This document shows positions 44,552 through 55,800 of a stretch of 64,000 bases of DNA, piece by piece. The notes beneath the pieces were generated by a model. The model did not search any database, was not told the DNA's origin, and saw only the letters and a list, made by a program, of their open reading frames with translations. Position numbers and translations under genes: made by a program. Numbering within the stretch: the first letter of the stretch is position 1; every line of letters begins with the position of its first letter. Source of the DNA: an uncultured Pelagibacteraceae bacterium (GTDB taxonomy: Bacteria > Pseudomonadota > Alphaproteobacteria > Pelagibacterales > Pelagibacteraceae); contig CACNFS010000004.1 of assembly GCA_902619835.1 (NCBI GenBank), forward strand, positions 1 to 64,000, given 5' to 3'.

Positions 44552-44625
44552 GCGGGTGTAGTTCAATGGTAGAACGCTAGCCTTCCAAGCTGGATGTAAG
44601 GGTTCGATTCCCTTTACCCGCTCCA
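44552..44625 (+). tRNA. tRNA-Gly (UCC)
   Basis: A 74-nt tRNA with encoded CCA. The acceptor GCGGGTG pairs with TACCCGC (one G-T). The loop CTTCCAA gives anticodon TCC. The D-arm GTTCAATGGTAGAAC and T-loop GGTTCGATTCC are standard. It is 45 nt after tRNA-Tyr and 31 nt before tuf. Confidence 0.95.
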
Positions 44626-44656
44626 AAAAATTAAAATTAAAGTGAGGAAAAAATAA

Positions 44657-45856
44657 ATGTCTAAAGAAAAGTTTAACCGAAACAAACCACATTGTAATAT
44701 CGGTACAATAGGTCATGTGGATCATGGAAAAACAACTTTAACCGCTGCAATAACAAAAGTGTTATCAGAAGCGGGAGGTTCTAGTAGCGCAAATTTTGTT
44801 GCTTACGATCAAATTGATAAAGCACCTGAGGAAAAAGAAAGAGGAATTACGATTTCAACTGCGCACGTGGAATATGAAACCGAAAAAAGACATTATGCTC
44901 ACGTAGATTGTCCGGGCCATGCTGATTACGTAAAAAATATGATAACAGGTGCCGCTCAAATGGACGGAGCAATACTAGTTGTTAATGCAGCCGATGGACC
45001 TATGCCACAAACTAGAGAGCACATTTTATTAGCTAGACAAGTTGGTGTTCCAGCAATTGTAGTTTTTTTAAACAAAATAGATACTGTTAAAGATAAAGAA
45101 TTGGTAGATTTAGTTGAAGAGGAAATAAGAGAACTTTTAACTTCATATAAATTTCCTGGAGATAAAATACCAATTATAAAAGGCTCAGCTTTAAACGCCG
45201 TTGAAGGAAAAGACGAAGCAACTGGTAAAAATGCTATAATGGAACTGATGAAGGCAGTTGATGAAACTATTCCCCAACCAGACAGGCCTAAAGATAAACC
45301 TTTCCTAATGCCAGTAGAAGATGTTTTTTCAATTTCAGGAAGAGGAACTGTTGTAACGGGTAGAGTTGAGTCAGGTGTGATTAAAGTTGGAGAAGAAATT
45401 GAGATAGTAGGAATTCGAGATACTAAAAAATCTGTATGTACTGGTGTTGAAATGTTTAGAAAACTTTTAGACAGTGGTGAGGCAGGAGATAATATTGGTG
45501 CACTTTTAAGAGGTGTCGAAAGGGATGATGTTGAAAGAGGACAAGTGCTATGTAAACCAGGCTCAATCACTCCTCATACTGAATTTGAGTGTCAAGCCTA
45601 TATTTTAAAAAAGGAAGAAGGTGGAAGACACACACCTTTTTTTACAAAATATAGACCTCAATTTTATTTTAGAACTACCGATGTAACGGGTGAAGTTACT
45701 TTACCTTCAGGAACAGAAATGGTGATGCCAGGCGACGATGGTAAATTTAATGTTAAGCTAATAACACCTATTGCTATGAGCGAAAATTTAAATTTCGCGA
45801 TTAGAGAGGGTGGAAAAACAGTTGGAGCTGGAGTAGTAACTAAAATAGTAAAATAA
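44657..45856 (+). CDS. tuf: elongation factor Tu
   Basis: GTPase that delivers aminoacyl-tRNA to the ribosome. The 399 residues have G1 [12 protein letters not shown]3 DCPGHADY, G4 NKID and full domains II and III (ending [14 protein letters not shown]). A GAGG-type ribosome site precedes the ATG. It is the only tuf in the window: none lies between fusA and rpsJ, where many proteobacteria keep a second copy. Confidence 0.98.
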   Translation: MSKEKFNRNKPHCNIGTIGHVDHGKTTLTAAITKVLSEAGGSSSANFVAYDQIDKAPEEKERGITISTAHVEYETEKRHYAHVDCPGHADYVKNMITGAAQMDGAILVVNAADGPMPQTREHILLARQVGVPAIVVFLNKIDTVKDKELVDLVEEEIRELLTSYKFPGDKIPIIKGSALNAVEGKDEATGKNAIMELMKAVDETIPQPDRPKDKPFLMPVEDVFSISGRGTVVTGRVESGVIKVGEEIEIVGIRDTKKSVCTGVEMFRKLLDSGEAGDNIGALLRGVERDDVERGQVLCKPGSITPHTEFECQAYILKKEEGGRHTPFFTKYRPQFYFRTTDVTGEVTLPSGTEMVMPGDDGKFNVKLITPIAMSENLNFAIREGGKTVGAGVVTKIVK

Positions 45857-45861
45857 CGCTT

Positions 45862-45937
45862 AGGAGCGTAGTTCAATTGGTAGAGCGCCGGTCTCCAAAA
45901 CCGGAGGTTGTGGGTTCGAGTCCCTCCGCTCCTGCCA
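45862..45937 (+). tRNA. tRNA-Trp (CCA)
   Basis: A 76-nt tRNA with encoded CCA. The acceptor AGGAGCG pairs with CGCTCCT. The anticodon stem CCGGT/ACCGG holds CTCCAAA with anticodon CCA. The T-loop GGTTCGAGTCC is standard. It lies 5 bp after tuf and 18 bp before secE, as in the classic tuf-trnW-secE order. Confidence 0.95.
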
Positions 45938-45955
45938 ATTTTTTTAGAGAATGTT

Positions 45956-46147
45956 ATGAAGAATCCTCTTAAATTTTTTCAAGAAGTAAAACAAGAAACA
46001 TTTAGAGTTACTTGGCCCTCTAAGAAAGAAACAATGATGGGAGCAGTAATGGTTTTTGCTTTAGCCTCCATCGCAGCGATTTTTTTTCTAATTCTTGATC
46101 AAATTTTAAGATTTTTATTAAATTTAGTTTTAACAATTAATTTTTAA
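45956..46147 (+). CDS. secE: preprotein translocase subunit SecE
   Basis: A 63-residue, single-helix SecE. The amphipathic FFQEVKQETFRVTWPSKKET precedes one membrane helix (about 28-55). ATG 45956 is chosen because the longer frame from 45908 starts inside tRNA-Trp. It clamps SecY in the Sec translocon. nusG follows 2 bp later. Confidence 0.93.
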   Translation: MKNPLKFFQEVKQETFRVTWPSKKETMMGAVMVFALASIAAIFFLILDQILRFLLNLVLTINF

Positions 46148-46149
46148 TT

Positions 46150-46674
46150 ATGAACTGGTACATAGTGCAAGCTTACTCTGGATTTGAAAAAAAAGTTGTA
46201 GAGAATATTAAAGAGGAACTTAAGAAAAACAAGCTATCAGAAAATTTAGATGAAATTTTGGTTCCAACTCATCAAGTAACAGAAGTTAAAAAAGGAAAAA
46301 GAACAAAAAAAGAAAAAAAATTTTTTCCGGGATACGTTCTTATAAAAATTGAACTCACTAAACAAATTTATCATTTAATCAAAAATTTACAAAAAGTAAG
46401 TGGTTTTTTAGGTTCTTCAGATAAACCAACCCCAATATCTGATAAGGAAATTAAAAGAATATTAGGACAAGTTTCTGAAAGCGCTGTCTCTCAGAAAACT
46501 GGCTTAAATTTTGAAATTGGAGAAAAAGTCAAAGTATGCGATGGCCCCTTTGCCTCATTTAATGGATTAATTGAGGAAATTGACGAAGAAAAATCTAGAC
46601 TTAAAGTCTCAGTTTCTATATTTGGTAGAGCTACACCAGTAGATTTAGAGTTTAATCAAGTGGAGAAAAATTAG
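46150..46674 (+). CDS. nusG: transcription antitermination/elongation factor NusG
   Basis: 174 residues: the NGN domain begins WYIVQAYSGFEKKV and includes FFPGYVLI, and the C-terminal KOW domain has VKVCDGPFASFNG. It couples RNA polymerase with Rho or the leading ribosome. rplK starts at the next base. Confidence 0.96.
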   Translation: MNWYIVQAYSGFEKKVVENIKEELKKNKLSENLDEILVPTHQVTEVKKGKRTKKEKKFFPGYVLIKIELTKQIYHLIKNLQKVSGFLGSSDKPTPISDKEIKRILGQVSESAVSQKTGLNFEIGEKVKVCDGPFASFNGLIEEIDEEKSRLKVSVSIFGRATPVDLEFNQVEKN

Positions 46675-47100
46675 ATGGCAAAAGAAATAACTGGATATGT
46701 AAAACTACAGATTAAAGGTGGTCAAGCTAACCCAGCCCCGCCCGTTGGTCCTGCATTAGGGCAAAGAGGAATAAATATTATGGAATTCTGCAAAGCATTT
46801 AATGAAAAGACAAAAGCTTTTATGGGAAAACCAGTTCCAGTAGTGATCACAGTTTATAAAGATAAGAAATTTGATTTTATTATTAAATCACCACCTGCAT
46901 CTCATTTTATAAGAGAAGCAGCAAAACTTAAGAGTGGATCAAGTGAACCTGGAAGAGTAATTGCAGGGTCAATAACTATGAAACAGGCAGAAGCTATCGC
47001 TAAAGAAAAAATGAAAGATTTAAATGCTTTTGATTTAAAAGAAGCAACAAAAATTATTTGTGGATCTGCTAGATCTATGGGAATAGAAGTAAAAGAGTAA
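46675..47100 (+). CDS. rplK: 50S ribosomal protein L11
   Basis: 141 residues with the [22 protein letters not shown] motif of the N-terminal domain and the C-terminal rRNA-binding [10 protein letters not shown]. Part of the GTPase-associated centre. It is contiguous with nusG and rplA, so no separate promoter is evident. Confidence 0.97.
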   Translation: MAKEITGYVKLQIKGGQANPAPPVGPALGQRGINIMEFCKAFNEKTKAFMGKPVPVVITVYKDKKFDFIIKSPPASHFIREAAKLKSGSSEPGRVIAGSITMKQAEAIAKEKMKDLNAFDLKEATKIICGSARSMGIEVKE

Positions 47101-47101
47101 A

Positions 47102-47788
47102 ATGAAAAAAAAATCTAAAAGATACAAATCATTAATCAAATTAAAACCTAATGACAAAAAGCTTAGTGTAAAAGAAATTTTAGATTTGGTTAAAAAAAAC
47201 TCTAATACAAAATTTGATGAGTCCATAGATGTATCTTTACGAATAAATTTAAAGCAGTCTAAAGGTGGAGATTTCAGTTTAAGAACGGTTGTAAAACTTC
47301 CAAATGGATCAGGAAAAAAAGAGATAGTAGCAGTTTTATGTGAGCCAGACAAAATTACGGATGCAAAAAAAAGTGGAGCAGACCTCGTAGGATCTGAAGA
47401 TTTGATTGAAAAAATAGCTGCAAAAAAATTTAATTTCACAAAGTTAATTTGCACTCCATCCATGATGGGAAAGATAGGAAAGCACGGAAAAGTTTTAGGT
47501 CCAAAAGGTTTAATGCCAAATCCTAAATTAGGCACTGTATCAAATGATATTGAAAAATGTGTAAAGGAAATTAAGTCAGGACTTGTAGAAATCAGAAATG
47601 ACAAAGATGGTAATCTTGCTTCAACTATAGGAAGAAAAAGTTTGACCACAGATAAACTTCTAGAAAATTTTAATTTTTTTATAGAAAGTGTTAAAAAAGA
47701 AAAGCCTGATACAATAAAAGGTGAATTTATTAAGAATACATTTATTACATCTACCATGGGTGTTTCATACAAAGTTGGGGCAAAATAA
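47102..47788 (+). CDS. rplA: 50S ribosomal protein L1
   Basis: 228 residues with the L1 stalk signature MGKIGKHGKVLGPKGLMPNP, and DKDGN and GVSYKV regions. In bacteria L1 represses its own operon by binding a leader; here only 1 bp separates rplK and rplA, so any such site must lie upstream. Confidence 0.97.
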   Translation: MKKKSKRYKSLIKLKPNDKKLSVKEILDLVKKNSNTKFDESIDVSLRINLKQSKGGDFSLRTVVKLPNGSGKKEIVAVLCEPDKITDAKKSGADLVGSEDLIEKIAAKKFNFTKLICTPSMMGKIGKHGKVLGPKGLMPNPKLGTVSNDIEKCVKEIKSGLVEIRNDKDGNLASTIGRKSLTTDKLLENFNFFIESVKKEKPDTIKGEFIKNTFITSTMGVSYKVGAK

Positions 47789-47790
47789 AT

Positions 47791-48303
47791 ATGATGAATA
47801 AAGAAGCTAAAAAAAATTACATTGAGTCTATGAAAAAAAACTTCACTTCTAATGAGTCTGTTATGATTGCTCAATACCAGGGATTAAATGTAAATGAGTT
47901 AGACTCACTAAGAAAAGAATTAAGAGAAAAAGGGATTCTTTTTAAAATTACAAAGAATAGAATTACAAAAATTGCTTTAAAGGGTACTCCAAAAAAAGAT
48001 TTAGAAAAATATTTTACTGGACCAACAGCAGCAGCAATTTCTTCGGATCCGATCTCAACAGCAAAAATTTTAACTAAATTTTCTAAAACAAATAATAAAC
48101 TAAAAATAATCGCAGGATTCATGGACGGTAAAGTTTTAGATGAAAAAGAGGTGTCTATAATAGCCACACTACCTTCTTTAGAGGAAGCAAGGGCTAAAAT
48201 TGTGGGTATTTTAGCTACCCCAGCTCAAAAATTAGTGAGTATTTTGCTTGCACCTGGCTCAAAAATTGCTAATTTAGCGCGCGCAAAGAGTTTAAAAAAA
48301 TAA
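47791..48303 (+). CDS. rplJ: 50S ribosomal protein L10
   Basis: 170 residues: the N-terminal rRNA-binding domain (SVMIAQYQGLNVNELDSLRKELRE, FKITKNRI), GPTAAAIS and a C-terminal helix that binds L7/L12 dimers. It follows rplA by 2 bp, so the long L10 autoregulatory leader of E. coli is absent. Confidence 0.95.
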   Translation: MMNKEAKKNYIESMKKNFTSNESVMIAQYQGLNVNELDSLRKELREKGILFKITKNRITKIALKGTPKKDLEKYFTGPTAAAISSDPISTAKILTKFSKTNNKLKIIAGFMDGKVLDEKEVSIIATLPSLEEARAKIVGILATPAQKLVSILLAPGSKIANLARAKSLKK

Positions 48304-48319
48304 TTCATAGGATAAATAA

Positions 48320-48691
48320 ATGGCCGATTTAAATAAAATTATAGATGAACTATCCACTTTAACTGTTGTTGAAGCAGCTGAATTGTCAAAACAACTTGAA
48401 GAAAAATGGGGAGTTACGGCAGCTGCACCTGTTGCAGCAGCACCAGCAGGAGGTGCGGCAGCACCAGCGGGTGAGGAGAAATCTGAATTTTCACTTTTTC
48501 TATCTGCAGCTGGGGACAAAAAAATTAATGTTATTAAAGAAGTAAGAGCAATAACTGGTTTAGGTTTAAAAGAAGCAAAAGATTTGGTTGAAGGTGCTCC
48601 TAAAGAAATTAAAAGTGGAGTAGCTAAAAAAGATGCTGAAGAATTTAAGAAAAAACTTGAAGCAGCTGGAGCTAAAGTAGAATTAAAGTAA
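48320..48691 (+). CDS. rplL: 50S ribosomal protein L7/L12
   Basis: 123 residues: N-terminal dimer domain, an Ala/Pro/Gly-rich hinge (about 35-52), then the C-terminal factor-binding domain with [20 protein letters not shown]. It recruits translation GTPases. Followed by a 60-bp gap with a strong hairpin before rpoB. Confidence 0.97.
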   Translation: MADLNKIIDELSTLTVVEAAELSKQLEEKWGVTAAAPVAAAPAGGAAAPAGEEKSEFSLFLSAAGDKKINVIKEVRAITGLGLKEAKDLVEGAPKEIKSGVAKKDAEEFKKKLEAAGAKVELK

Positions 48692-48706
48692 ACAAAATTT
48701 AAGATT

Positions 48707-48741
48707 AAAACTTATTACAAGTTTATTCTTGTAGTAGTTTT
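48707..48741 (+). terminator. hairpin between rplL and rpoB (attenuator or processing site)
   Basis: AAAAC-t-TATTACAAG pairs with CTTGTAGTA-GTTTT across a 6-nt TTTATT loop: 14 pairs with one bulge and one G-U. The 3' arm ends in TTTT followed by ATTACATTT, 10 nt before the rpoB ATG. E. coli has an attenuator and an RNase III site at the same place, so this hairpin probably sets the ratio of L7/L12 to polymerase. Confidence 0.65.
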
Positions 48742-48751
48742 ATTACATTTG

Positions 48752-51700
48752 ATGCAATTATCTTTTACTCAAAAGAAACATATTAGAAAAAACTTTGGGA
48801 AACTTATAGAAGGTTTATCAATTCCAAATTTAATAGAAGTACAAAAAAACTCTTACAACGAGTTTTTAAATTCAAAATCTCTGGATGAACAGCTGGCAGA
48901 ATTATCTAAGGGTATAGATAAAGTTTTCAAAAGTATTTTTCCTATTGAAGACGGGAATGACAAATCCACTTTAGAATATATATCTTATAAGTTAGAAAAA
49001 CCAAAATTTGACGTTATTGAATGTAAGCAAAGAAGCCTATCATACGCAGCTGCTCTTAAAGCAAATTTAAGATTAGTCGTTTATGATATTGACGTAGAAA
49101 ACAACACCAAACAAATCTTATCTGCAAAAGAACAAGAAGTTTTTATTGGTGATTTACCACTAATGACGCCTAGCGCTACTTTTATAACAAATGGAGTTGA
49201 AAGAGTAGTAGTTAATCAAATGCATAGAAGTCCTGGCGTTTTCTTTGATCATGATAAAGGAAAGACGCACGCAAGTGGAAAATTATTATTTAATTGCAGA
49301 ATAATACCAGGTAGAGGATCATGGCTTGACTTTGAATTTGATCCAAAAGACATTTTATACTTTAGAATTGATAGAAAAAAAAAGCTTCCAATCACAACTA
49401 TTTTATTTGCATTAGGTTTTTCAAAAGAAAAAATAATAGAGTCGTTTTATAAAACAAATATTTATGAATACAATCTAGATACAAAAAATTGGACTACTGA
49501 ATTTGCTCCGGAGAATTTTAGCCGTCCAATTAAACTTTCATACGATTTAATTGAAGCTAAAACAAATAAGAAATTTTTATCAAAAGGAGAAAAGCTCAAT
49601 ATCGTAATTGCAAAAAAACTCCAAGAAAAAGGTTTAAAGAATATTTCGATCTCCAATGAAGAAATAGTTGGAAAATATTTAGCAAAGGACATCAAAAACA
49701 AAGATGGAGAAATAATAATAGGTGCAGGATTTGATATTACAGAGGAACAATTACAAAAAGTAATCAGTCAGAATGAAAAGTTATTGCACATAGTAAATAT
49801 TGATCCAATCAATAAAGGTCCTTATATTTTAGAAACTTTAAAAATAGATAAAAATTCAAATAAACAAGAAGCTTTGAATGATATATATAAAGTTTTAAGA
49901 CCCGGTGAGGCGCCGTCTTCTGAAATAGCTGAGGAGATCTTCAAGAATCTATACTTTAAAAAAGAAAGATATGACTTATCTGAAGTGGGTAGAGTAAAGC
50001 TTAATTCTAAACTAAATTTGAATACAAATTCAAAAAAAACAATACTCGATACCACTGATATAATTTCAATTATTAAATTTATGTTAGATCTAAGAGATGG
50101 TAAAGGCGACGTTGATGATATTGATCATTTAGGTAACAGAAGAGTTAGATCTGTTGGTGAATTGGTAGAAAATCAGTTCAGAATTGGTCTTTTAAGAATG
50201 GAAAGAACTGTAAAAGAGAAAATGACTACTTTTTTAGAAATAGAGTCAGCTATGCCTCAAGATTTAATTAACGCCAAACCTATTACAACTTCTTTAAAAG
50301 ATTTTTTTGCTACTTCTCAACTTTCTCAATTTATGGATCAAACAAATCCTCTATCTGAAATAACTCACAAAAGAAGAGTATCAGCTCTTGGACCGGGAGG
50401 ATTAACAAGAGAAAGAGCAGGTTTTGAAGTAAGAGACGTACATCCTACACACTATGGAAGAATATGTCCAATAGAAACCCCAGAGGGTCCAAATATTGGT
50501 TTAATAAATAGTTTAGCTACGTACTGTAGAGTAAATAAGTTTGGTTATATAGAAAGTCCATACAAAAAAGTTGCGAATGGTAAAGTGACTTCTGAAATAA
50601 AATATTTATCAGCGATCGAAGAAGAAAAATACACTATTGCTCAAGCAAACTCAAAATTAAATAAAGATGGGTCATTTGTTGAAGAACTTGTCGCTTGTAG
50701 AAAAAACTTAAATTTTGAATTATCAAATAGAGACAACATTGATTATATTGATGTTTCACCCAAACAATTAGTTTCTGTAGCTGCTGCATTAATACCATTT
50801 TTGGAAAATGATGATGCTAATAGAGCTTTAATGGGATCTAACATGATGAGGCAAGCTGTACCATTGTTAAAGCCTGAATCACCTTTAGTCGGAACAGGAA
50901 TTGAGTCTGATGTAGCTTTAGATTCCGGAGTAACAATAGTTGCTAAAAGAAGCGGTGTTGTAGATAAAATCGACGGGAAGAGAATAGTTGTTAAAGCAAC
51001 AGACGTGAATGATTTATCGCAATCAGCTGTTGATATTTATAATTTATCAAAATTCCAAAGATCAAACCAAAATACATGCATTAATCAAAAACCTTTAGTA
51101 AAAGTCGGAGATAAAATTAAAAAAGGAGATATTATAGCAGACGGACCCGCTACTAAATTAGGCGAGTTAGCTTTAGGAAAAAATGTTACTGTGGCTTTCA
51201 TGCCTTGGCAGGGATACAATTTTGAAGACTCTATATTAATTTCAGAGAGATGTGTTACGGATGATGTTTTTACCTCGGTTCATATCGAAGAATACGAGTC
51301 TATGGCACGAGATACTAAATTAGGAGCCGAAGAAATTACTAGAGATATTCCTAACGTAAGTGAGGAAAGTTTAAGAAATTTAGATGAGTCAGGTATAGTT
51401 TATGTTGGGGCTGAGGTTAAACCAGGTGATATATTAGTAGGAAAAGTCACGCCAAAGAGCGAAACGTCCTCAAGTCCAGAAGAAAAGTTATTAAGATCTA
51501 TCTTTGGAGAAAAAGCAACTGATGTTAGAGACTCCTCGTTAAAATTACCATCAGGAAGCGCTGGTGTAGTTATTGATGTAAGAGTTTTTAATAGACATGG
51601 TATAGAAAAAGATGAACGTTCAATTGCAATAGAAAGAGCAGAAATTGAGTCTGTTCAAGAAGATAAAAAAGTTGAGGAAGAAATTTTAAATAGAAATATA

Positions 51701-52843
51701 AAATTAAGAGCAATTGATTTGTTAACTGGCCAAAGTATAAATAAACAATTTAAAGATTTGAAACCAGGAACAACACTTAATAAAAATGATTTTGAGGGAA
51801 TTAATTTAAAAGATTTATGGAAATTATCATTCCAAAATTCTCAAATAGATGAAGATTTAGAAAAATTAAAAAATCAATTCGAAAATGCTTCAGAGGATAT
51901 AAAACTTAGATTTGAAGATAAAGTTACAAAAATTCAACAAGGTGATGATTTATTGCCCACTGTAATGAAAGTTGTGAAAGTATTTGTGGCGGTAAAAAGA
52001 AGATTAATGCCGGGAGATAAAATGGCAGGACGGCATGGAAATAAAGGTGTAGTTAGTAAAATTGTACCAGTTGAAGACATGCCGTATATGGAAAACGGTA
52101 AACCAGTTGATATTGTTTTAAATCCATTGGGAGTTCCAAGCAGGATGAATGTGGGTCAAATATTAGAAACGCATCTTGGTTGGTCTTGTTCAGAATTAGG
52201 AGATCAAATTAAAACTTACTTAAAAAATTTTGATAAGGAAATTGAAAAAATTAAAAATAGATTAAAAGAAATTTACGGTGAACAATATTTTAACGAAGTT
52301 ATAGCAAAACTTTCTAATAAAGAAGTAGCTGAATTAGTGGAAAATTTATCTAATGGAGTGCCTATAGCTACACCCGTTTTCGATGGAGCCAGCACGAAAG
52401 ATATCACAGAAATGTTAAATTTAGCAAAATTACCGAATACAGGCCAAACACATTTGTGGAATGGTCAAACCGGTGAGAGATTTGATAGGCCAGTAACTGT
52501 TGGTATTATTTATATGCTTAAATTAAATCATTTAGTTGAAGATAAAATACATGCTAGATCTACAGGACCGTATAGCTTAGTTACACAGCAACCCTTGGGT
52601 GGAAAAGCTCAATTAGGTGGTCAAAGATTTGGTGAAATGGAAGTGTGGGCCCTTGAAGCTTACGGAGCATCCTATACTTTGCAAGAAATACTAACGGTAA
52701 AATCAGATGATGTAGCCGGTAGAACAAAAGTTTATGAAACAATCGTTAAAGGAAATAATAATTTTGAATCAGGTGTACCCGAGTCCTTCAATGTACTTGT
52801 TAAAGAGATAAGAGCACTAGGATTAAATATTGAACTAAACTAA
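48752..52843 (+). CDS. rpoB: RNA polymerase beta subunit
   Basis: 1363 residues, full length. The rifampicin region is intact ([20 protein letters not shown], then [20 protein letters not shown]), and the catalytic-lysine segments [13 protein letters not shown] and the C-terminal [18 protein letters not shown] are present. The rifampicin-contact residues Ser, Gln, Asp, His and Arg are those of sensitive enzymes. ATG 48752 is preferred to the TTG just before it. rpoC follows 2 bp later. Confidence 0.98.
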   Translation: MQLSFTQKKHIRKNFGKLIEGLSIPNLIEVQKNSYNEFLNSKSLDEQLAELSKGIDKVFKSIFPIEDGNDKSTLEYISYKLEKPKFDVIECKQRSLSYAAALKANLRLVVYDIDVENNTKQILSAKEQEVFIGDLPLMTPSATFITNGVERVVVNQMHRSPGVFFDHDKGKTHASGKLLFNCRIIPGRGSWLDFEFDPKDILYFRIDRKKKLPITTILFALGFSKEKIIESFYKTNIYEYNLDTKNWTTEFAPENFSRPIKLSYDLIEAKTNKKFLSKGEKLNIVIAKKLQEKGLKNISISNEEIVGKYLAKDIKNKDGEIIIGAGFDITEEQLQKVISQNEKLLHIVNIDPINKGPYILETLKIDKNSNKQEALNDIYKVLRPGEAPSSEIAEEIFKNLYFKKERYDLSEVGRVKLNSKLNLNTNSKKTILDTTDIISIIKFMLDLRDGKGDVDDIDHLGNRRVRSVGELVENQFRIGLLRMERTVKEKMTTFLEIESAMPQDLINAKPITTSLKDFFATSQLSQFMDQTNPLSEITHKRRVSALGPGGLTRERAGFEVRDVHPTHYGRICPIETPEGPNIGLINSLATYCRVNKFGYIESPYKKVANGKVTSEIKYLSAIEEEKYTIAQANSKLNKDGSFVEELVACRKNLNFELSNRDNIDYIDVSPKQLVSVAAALIPFLENDDANRALMGSNMMRQAVPLLKPESPLVGTGIESDVALDSGVTIVAKRSGVVDKIDGKRIVVKATDVNDLSQSAVDIYNLSKFQRSNQNTCINQKPLVKVGDKIKKGDIIADGPATKLGELALGKNVTVAFMPWQGYNFEDSILISERCVTDDVFTSVHIEEYESMARDTKLGAEEITRDIPNVSEESLRNLDESGIVYVGAEVKPGDILVGKVTPKSETSSSPEEKLLRSIFGEKATDVRDSSLKLPSGSAGVVIDVRVFNRHGIEKDERSIAIERAEIESVQEDKKVEEEILNRNIKLRAIDLLTGQSINKQFKDLKPGTTLNKNDFEGINLKDLWKLSFQNSQIDEDLEKLKNQFENASEDIKLRFEDKVTKIQQGDDLLPTVMKVVKVFVAVKRRLMPGDKMAGRHGNKGVVSKIVPVEDMPYMENGKPVDIVLNPLGVPSRMNVGQILETHLGWSCSELGDQIKTYLKNFDKEIEKIKNRLKEIYGEQYFNEVIAKLSNKEVAELVENLSNGVPIATPVFDGASTKDITEMLNLAKLPNTGQTHLWNGQTGERFDRPVTVGIIYMLKLNHLVEDKIHARSTGPYSLVTQQPLGGKAQLGGQRFGEMEVWALEAYGASYTLQEILTVKSDDVAGRTKVYETIVKGNNNFESGVPESFNVLVKEIRALGLNIELN

Positions 52844-52845
52844 TT

Positions 52846-55800
52846 ATGGAAAAAAGTTTAAGTAGAAATTTTGAAAACCAAAATATTACTCAAGAGAATA
52901 ATTTTGACAGTATTAAAATTACTCTTGCAAGTCCCGAAAAAATTAAATCTTGGTCTTATGGTGAAATTAAAAAACCAGAAACTATAAATTATCGAACATT
53001 TAGACCTGAAAAAGATGGTTTATTTTGTTCACGAATATTTGGGCCAGTGAAAGACTATGAATGTTTATGTGGAAAATACAAAAGAATGAAGTTTAGAGGA
53101 ATAATTTGTGAAAAATGTGGAGTAGAAGTTACAAAATCAAATGTAAGAAGAGAAAGAATGGGACATATAGATTTGGCTTGTCCAGTAGCACATATTTGGT
53201 TCCTAAAATCTTTACCTAGTAGAATATCATTAGCTATTGACATGAAACTTAAAGAAGTAGAGAAAGTTTTATATTTTGAAAGTTTTATAATTGTTGAGCC
53301 GGGATTAACAACTTTAAAAAAAGGTCAACTTATTTCTGAAGAGGAGCTGGTTAAAGCTCAGGATGAATTTGGAGAAGATGCTTTTTCAGCTGGTATTGGT
53401 GCTGAGGCAGTTAGAGAAATTTTACTAAATTTAGATCTTAAAAAAGAGCAAAAAAAATTAAGAGACTCTCTTAAAGAAATAAAATCAAAAGTAACTGAGG
53501 AAAGAACAATAAAAAGGTTAAAGTTAATAGAGTCATTCATATCATCAGGTAATAAACCTGAGTGGATGATACTCACATCTATTCCTGTAATTCCTCCTGA
53601 GTTAAGACCATTAGTTCCTCTAGATGGGGGTAGATTTGCAACATCAGATTTGAATGATTTATATCGAAGAGTGATTAATAGGAATAATCGTCTCAAGAGA
53701 TTATTGGACTTGAAGGCTCCAGACATAATCGTAAGAAACGAAAAAAGAATGTTACAAGAATCTGTTGACGCTTTATTTGATAATGGAAGAAGAGGCAGGG
53801 TAATAACCGGTACCGGAAAAAGACCATTAAAATCTTTAGCTGAAATGTTAAAGGGTAAACAAGGAAGATTTAGACAGAATTTATTAGGTAAGCGTGTAGA
53901 TTATTCTGGTAGATCAGTAATTGTTGTTGGCCCTGAACTTAAATTACATCAATGTGGCTTACCAAAGAAAATGGCTTTAGAATTATTTAAACCATTTTTG
54001 TACGCGAGGTTAGATAAATTAGGATTAGCAACCACAATTAAGCAAGCAAAAAGATTGGTAGAAAAGGAGAAAAGTGAGGTATGGGACTCCCTAGAACAAA
54101 TTATCCGAGAACATCCAATATTGTTAAATAGAGCTCCGACCTTACATAGATTGGGCGTTCAAGCGTTTGAAGCCAAACTTATTGAAGGGAACGCTATTGA
54201 ACTGCACCCATTAGTTTGTGCAGCATTTAATGCTGATTTTGATGGAGACCAAATGGCAGTTCATATACCTCTAAGTTTAGAAGCTCAATTAGAGGCAAGG
54301 GTTCTTATGATGTCTACTAACAACATTCTAAGTCCTTCTAATGGAAAACCGATTATAGTGCCAAGCCAAGATATTGTTTTAGGAATATATTACTTGTCCC
54401 AATCTAACGATGAAGAAAATAAAGATAAAAAACCCAAAGGTATTTTTTCTACAGTAGAAGAAATAGAGCAAGCACTGGAAAATAAGTCTATAAGCTTACA
54501 TACAAAAATAATATCGACATTTAAAACAATTGATAAAGAGGGCAATTATATTAAAGAAAAATATTTAAGTACTGCGGGAAGATTTCTATTAGCTAATGTT
54601 CTTCCTTCAAATTCTAATATTAGGTTTAGCCTAGTAAATAAACTATTAACAAAGAAAAATGTTTCTGAAGTAATAGATACTATTTTTAGATATTGTGGCC
54701 AAAAAGAAACGGTTATATTTTGCGATAAAATAAAAACTCTTGGTTTCAAACATGCTTTTAAAGCAGGAATTTCATTTGGAAAAGATGACTTACTTATTCC
54801 AAAAACTAAAGAAAGCCTTATAAACAATACAAAAAAACAAATTGAAGAATACGAAAAACAGTACTCAGATGGATTGATCACTCGAGGAGAAAAATACAAT
54901 AAAGTAGTTGATGTTTGGTCAAAATGTACTGACACAGTTGCAAATGAGATGATGAAAGAAATTTCATCTGCTGAAAAAGTTTATGATGATGATAGGATTG
55001 AAACTAATTCTGTTTATATGATGGCAGACTCAGGCGCAAGAGGATCTCAAGCCCAAATGAAACAATTGGCTGGGATGAGAGGTTTAATTGCAAAACCTTC
55101 TGGTGAAATTATTGAAACCCCGATTATATCAAATTTTAAAGAAGGACTGTCAGTTCTAGAATATTTTAATTCAACTCACGGGGCGAGAAAAGGGTTAGCT
55201 GATACTGCTTTAAAGACTGCTAATTCTGGTTATTTGACTAGGAGACTTTGTGATGTCGCTCAAGATGTTCAAATTACAAAAACAGAATGTGATTCTAAAA
55301 AAAGATCCTCTGTAAATATTTCAGAAATTATTGAAGGAGGAAATATCTTAGTGAGCTTATCTGAAAGAGTTCTCGGAAGAGTTATAGCAGAAAATATTAA
55401 AAATCCAGTTACTGGAGAGGTGATAATTAAAAAAGATAAATTAATTGATGAATTTGACTGTGAAAAAATCGATGCAGCTGGTGTAAAATCAGTAAATGTT
55501 TATTCTGTAATAACCTGTGCCTCAACAAAAGGTGTTTGTCAAATTTGTTATGGAAGAGATCTAGCAAGAGGCAAACTAGTCAGCGTTGGTGAAGCTGTAG
55601 GTATGATAGCTGCACAATCTATTGGTGAACCAGGTACACAATTAACAATGAGAACTTTCCACGTTGGTGGAACAGCGCAAATTAAAGAAGAGTCTCAAAT
55701 TATTTCTCAAACAAAAGGTAAATTAAATATAATAAATAAAAATTTAATTGAGGACTCAAAGAAAAATATTATCGTGATGGGAAGAAATACACAGCTAAGT

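Noticed and set aside
44956-45570. Open frame of 204 codons opposite tuf
   Set aside because: Antisense shadow of highly conserved EF-Tu; low-complexity Ser/Thr/Pro composition and no ribosome site.
47035-47874. Open frame of 279 codons on the minus strand opposite rplA
   Set aside because: It is the antisense of L1 and flanking genes, Phe/Ser-rich as expected for the complement of Lys-rich coding DNA, with no recognisable domain.
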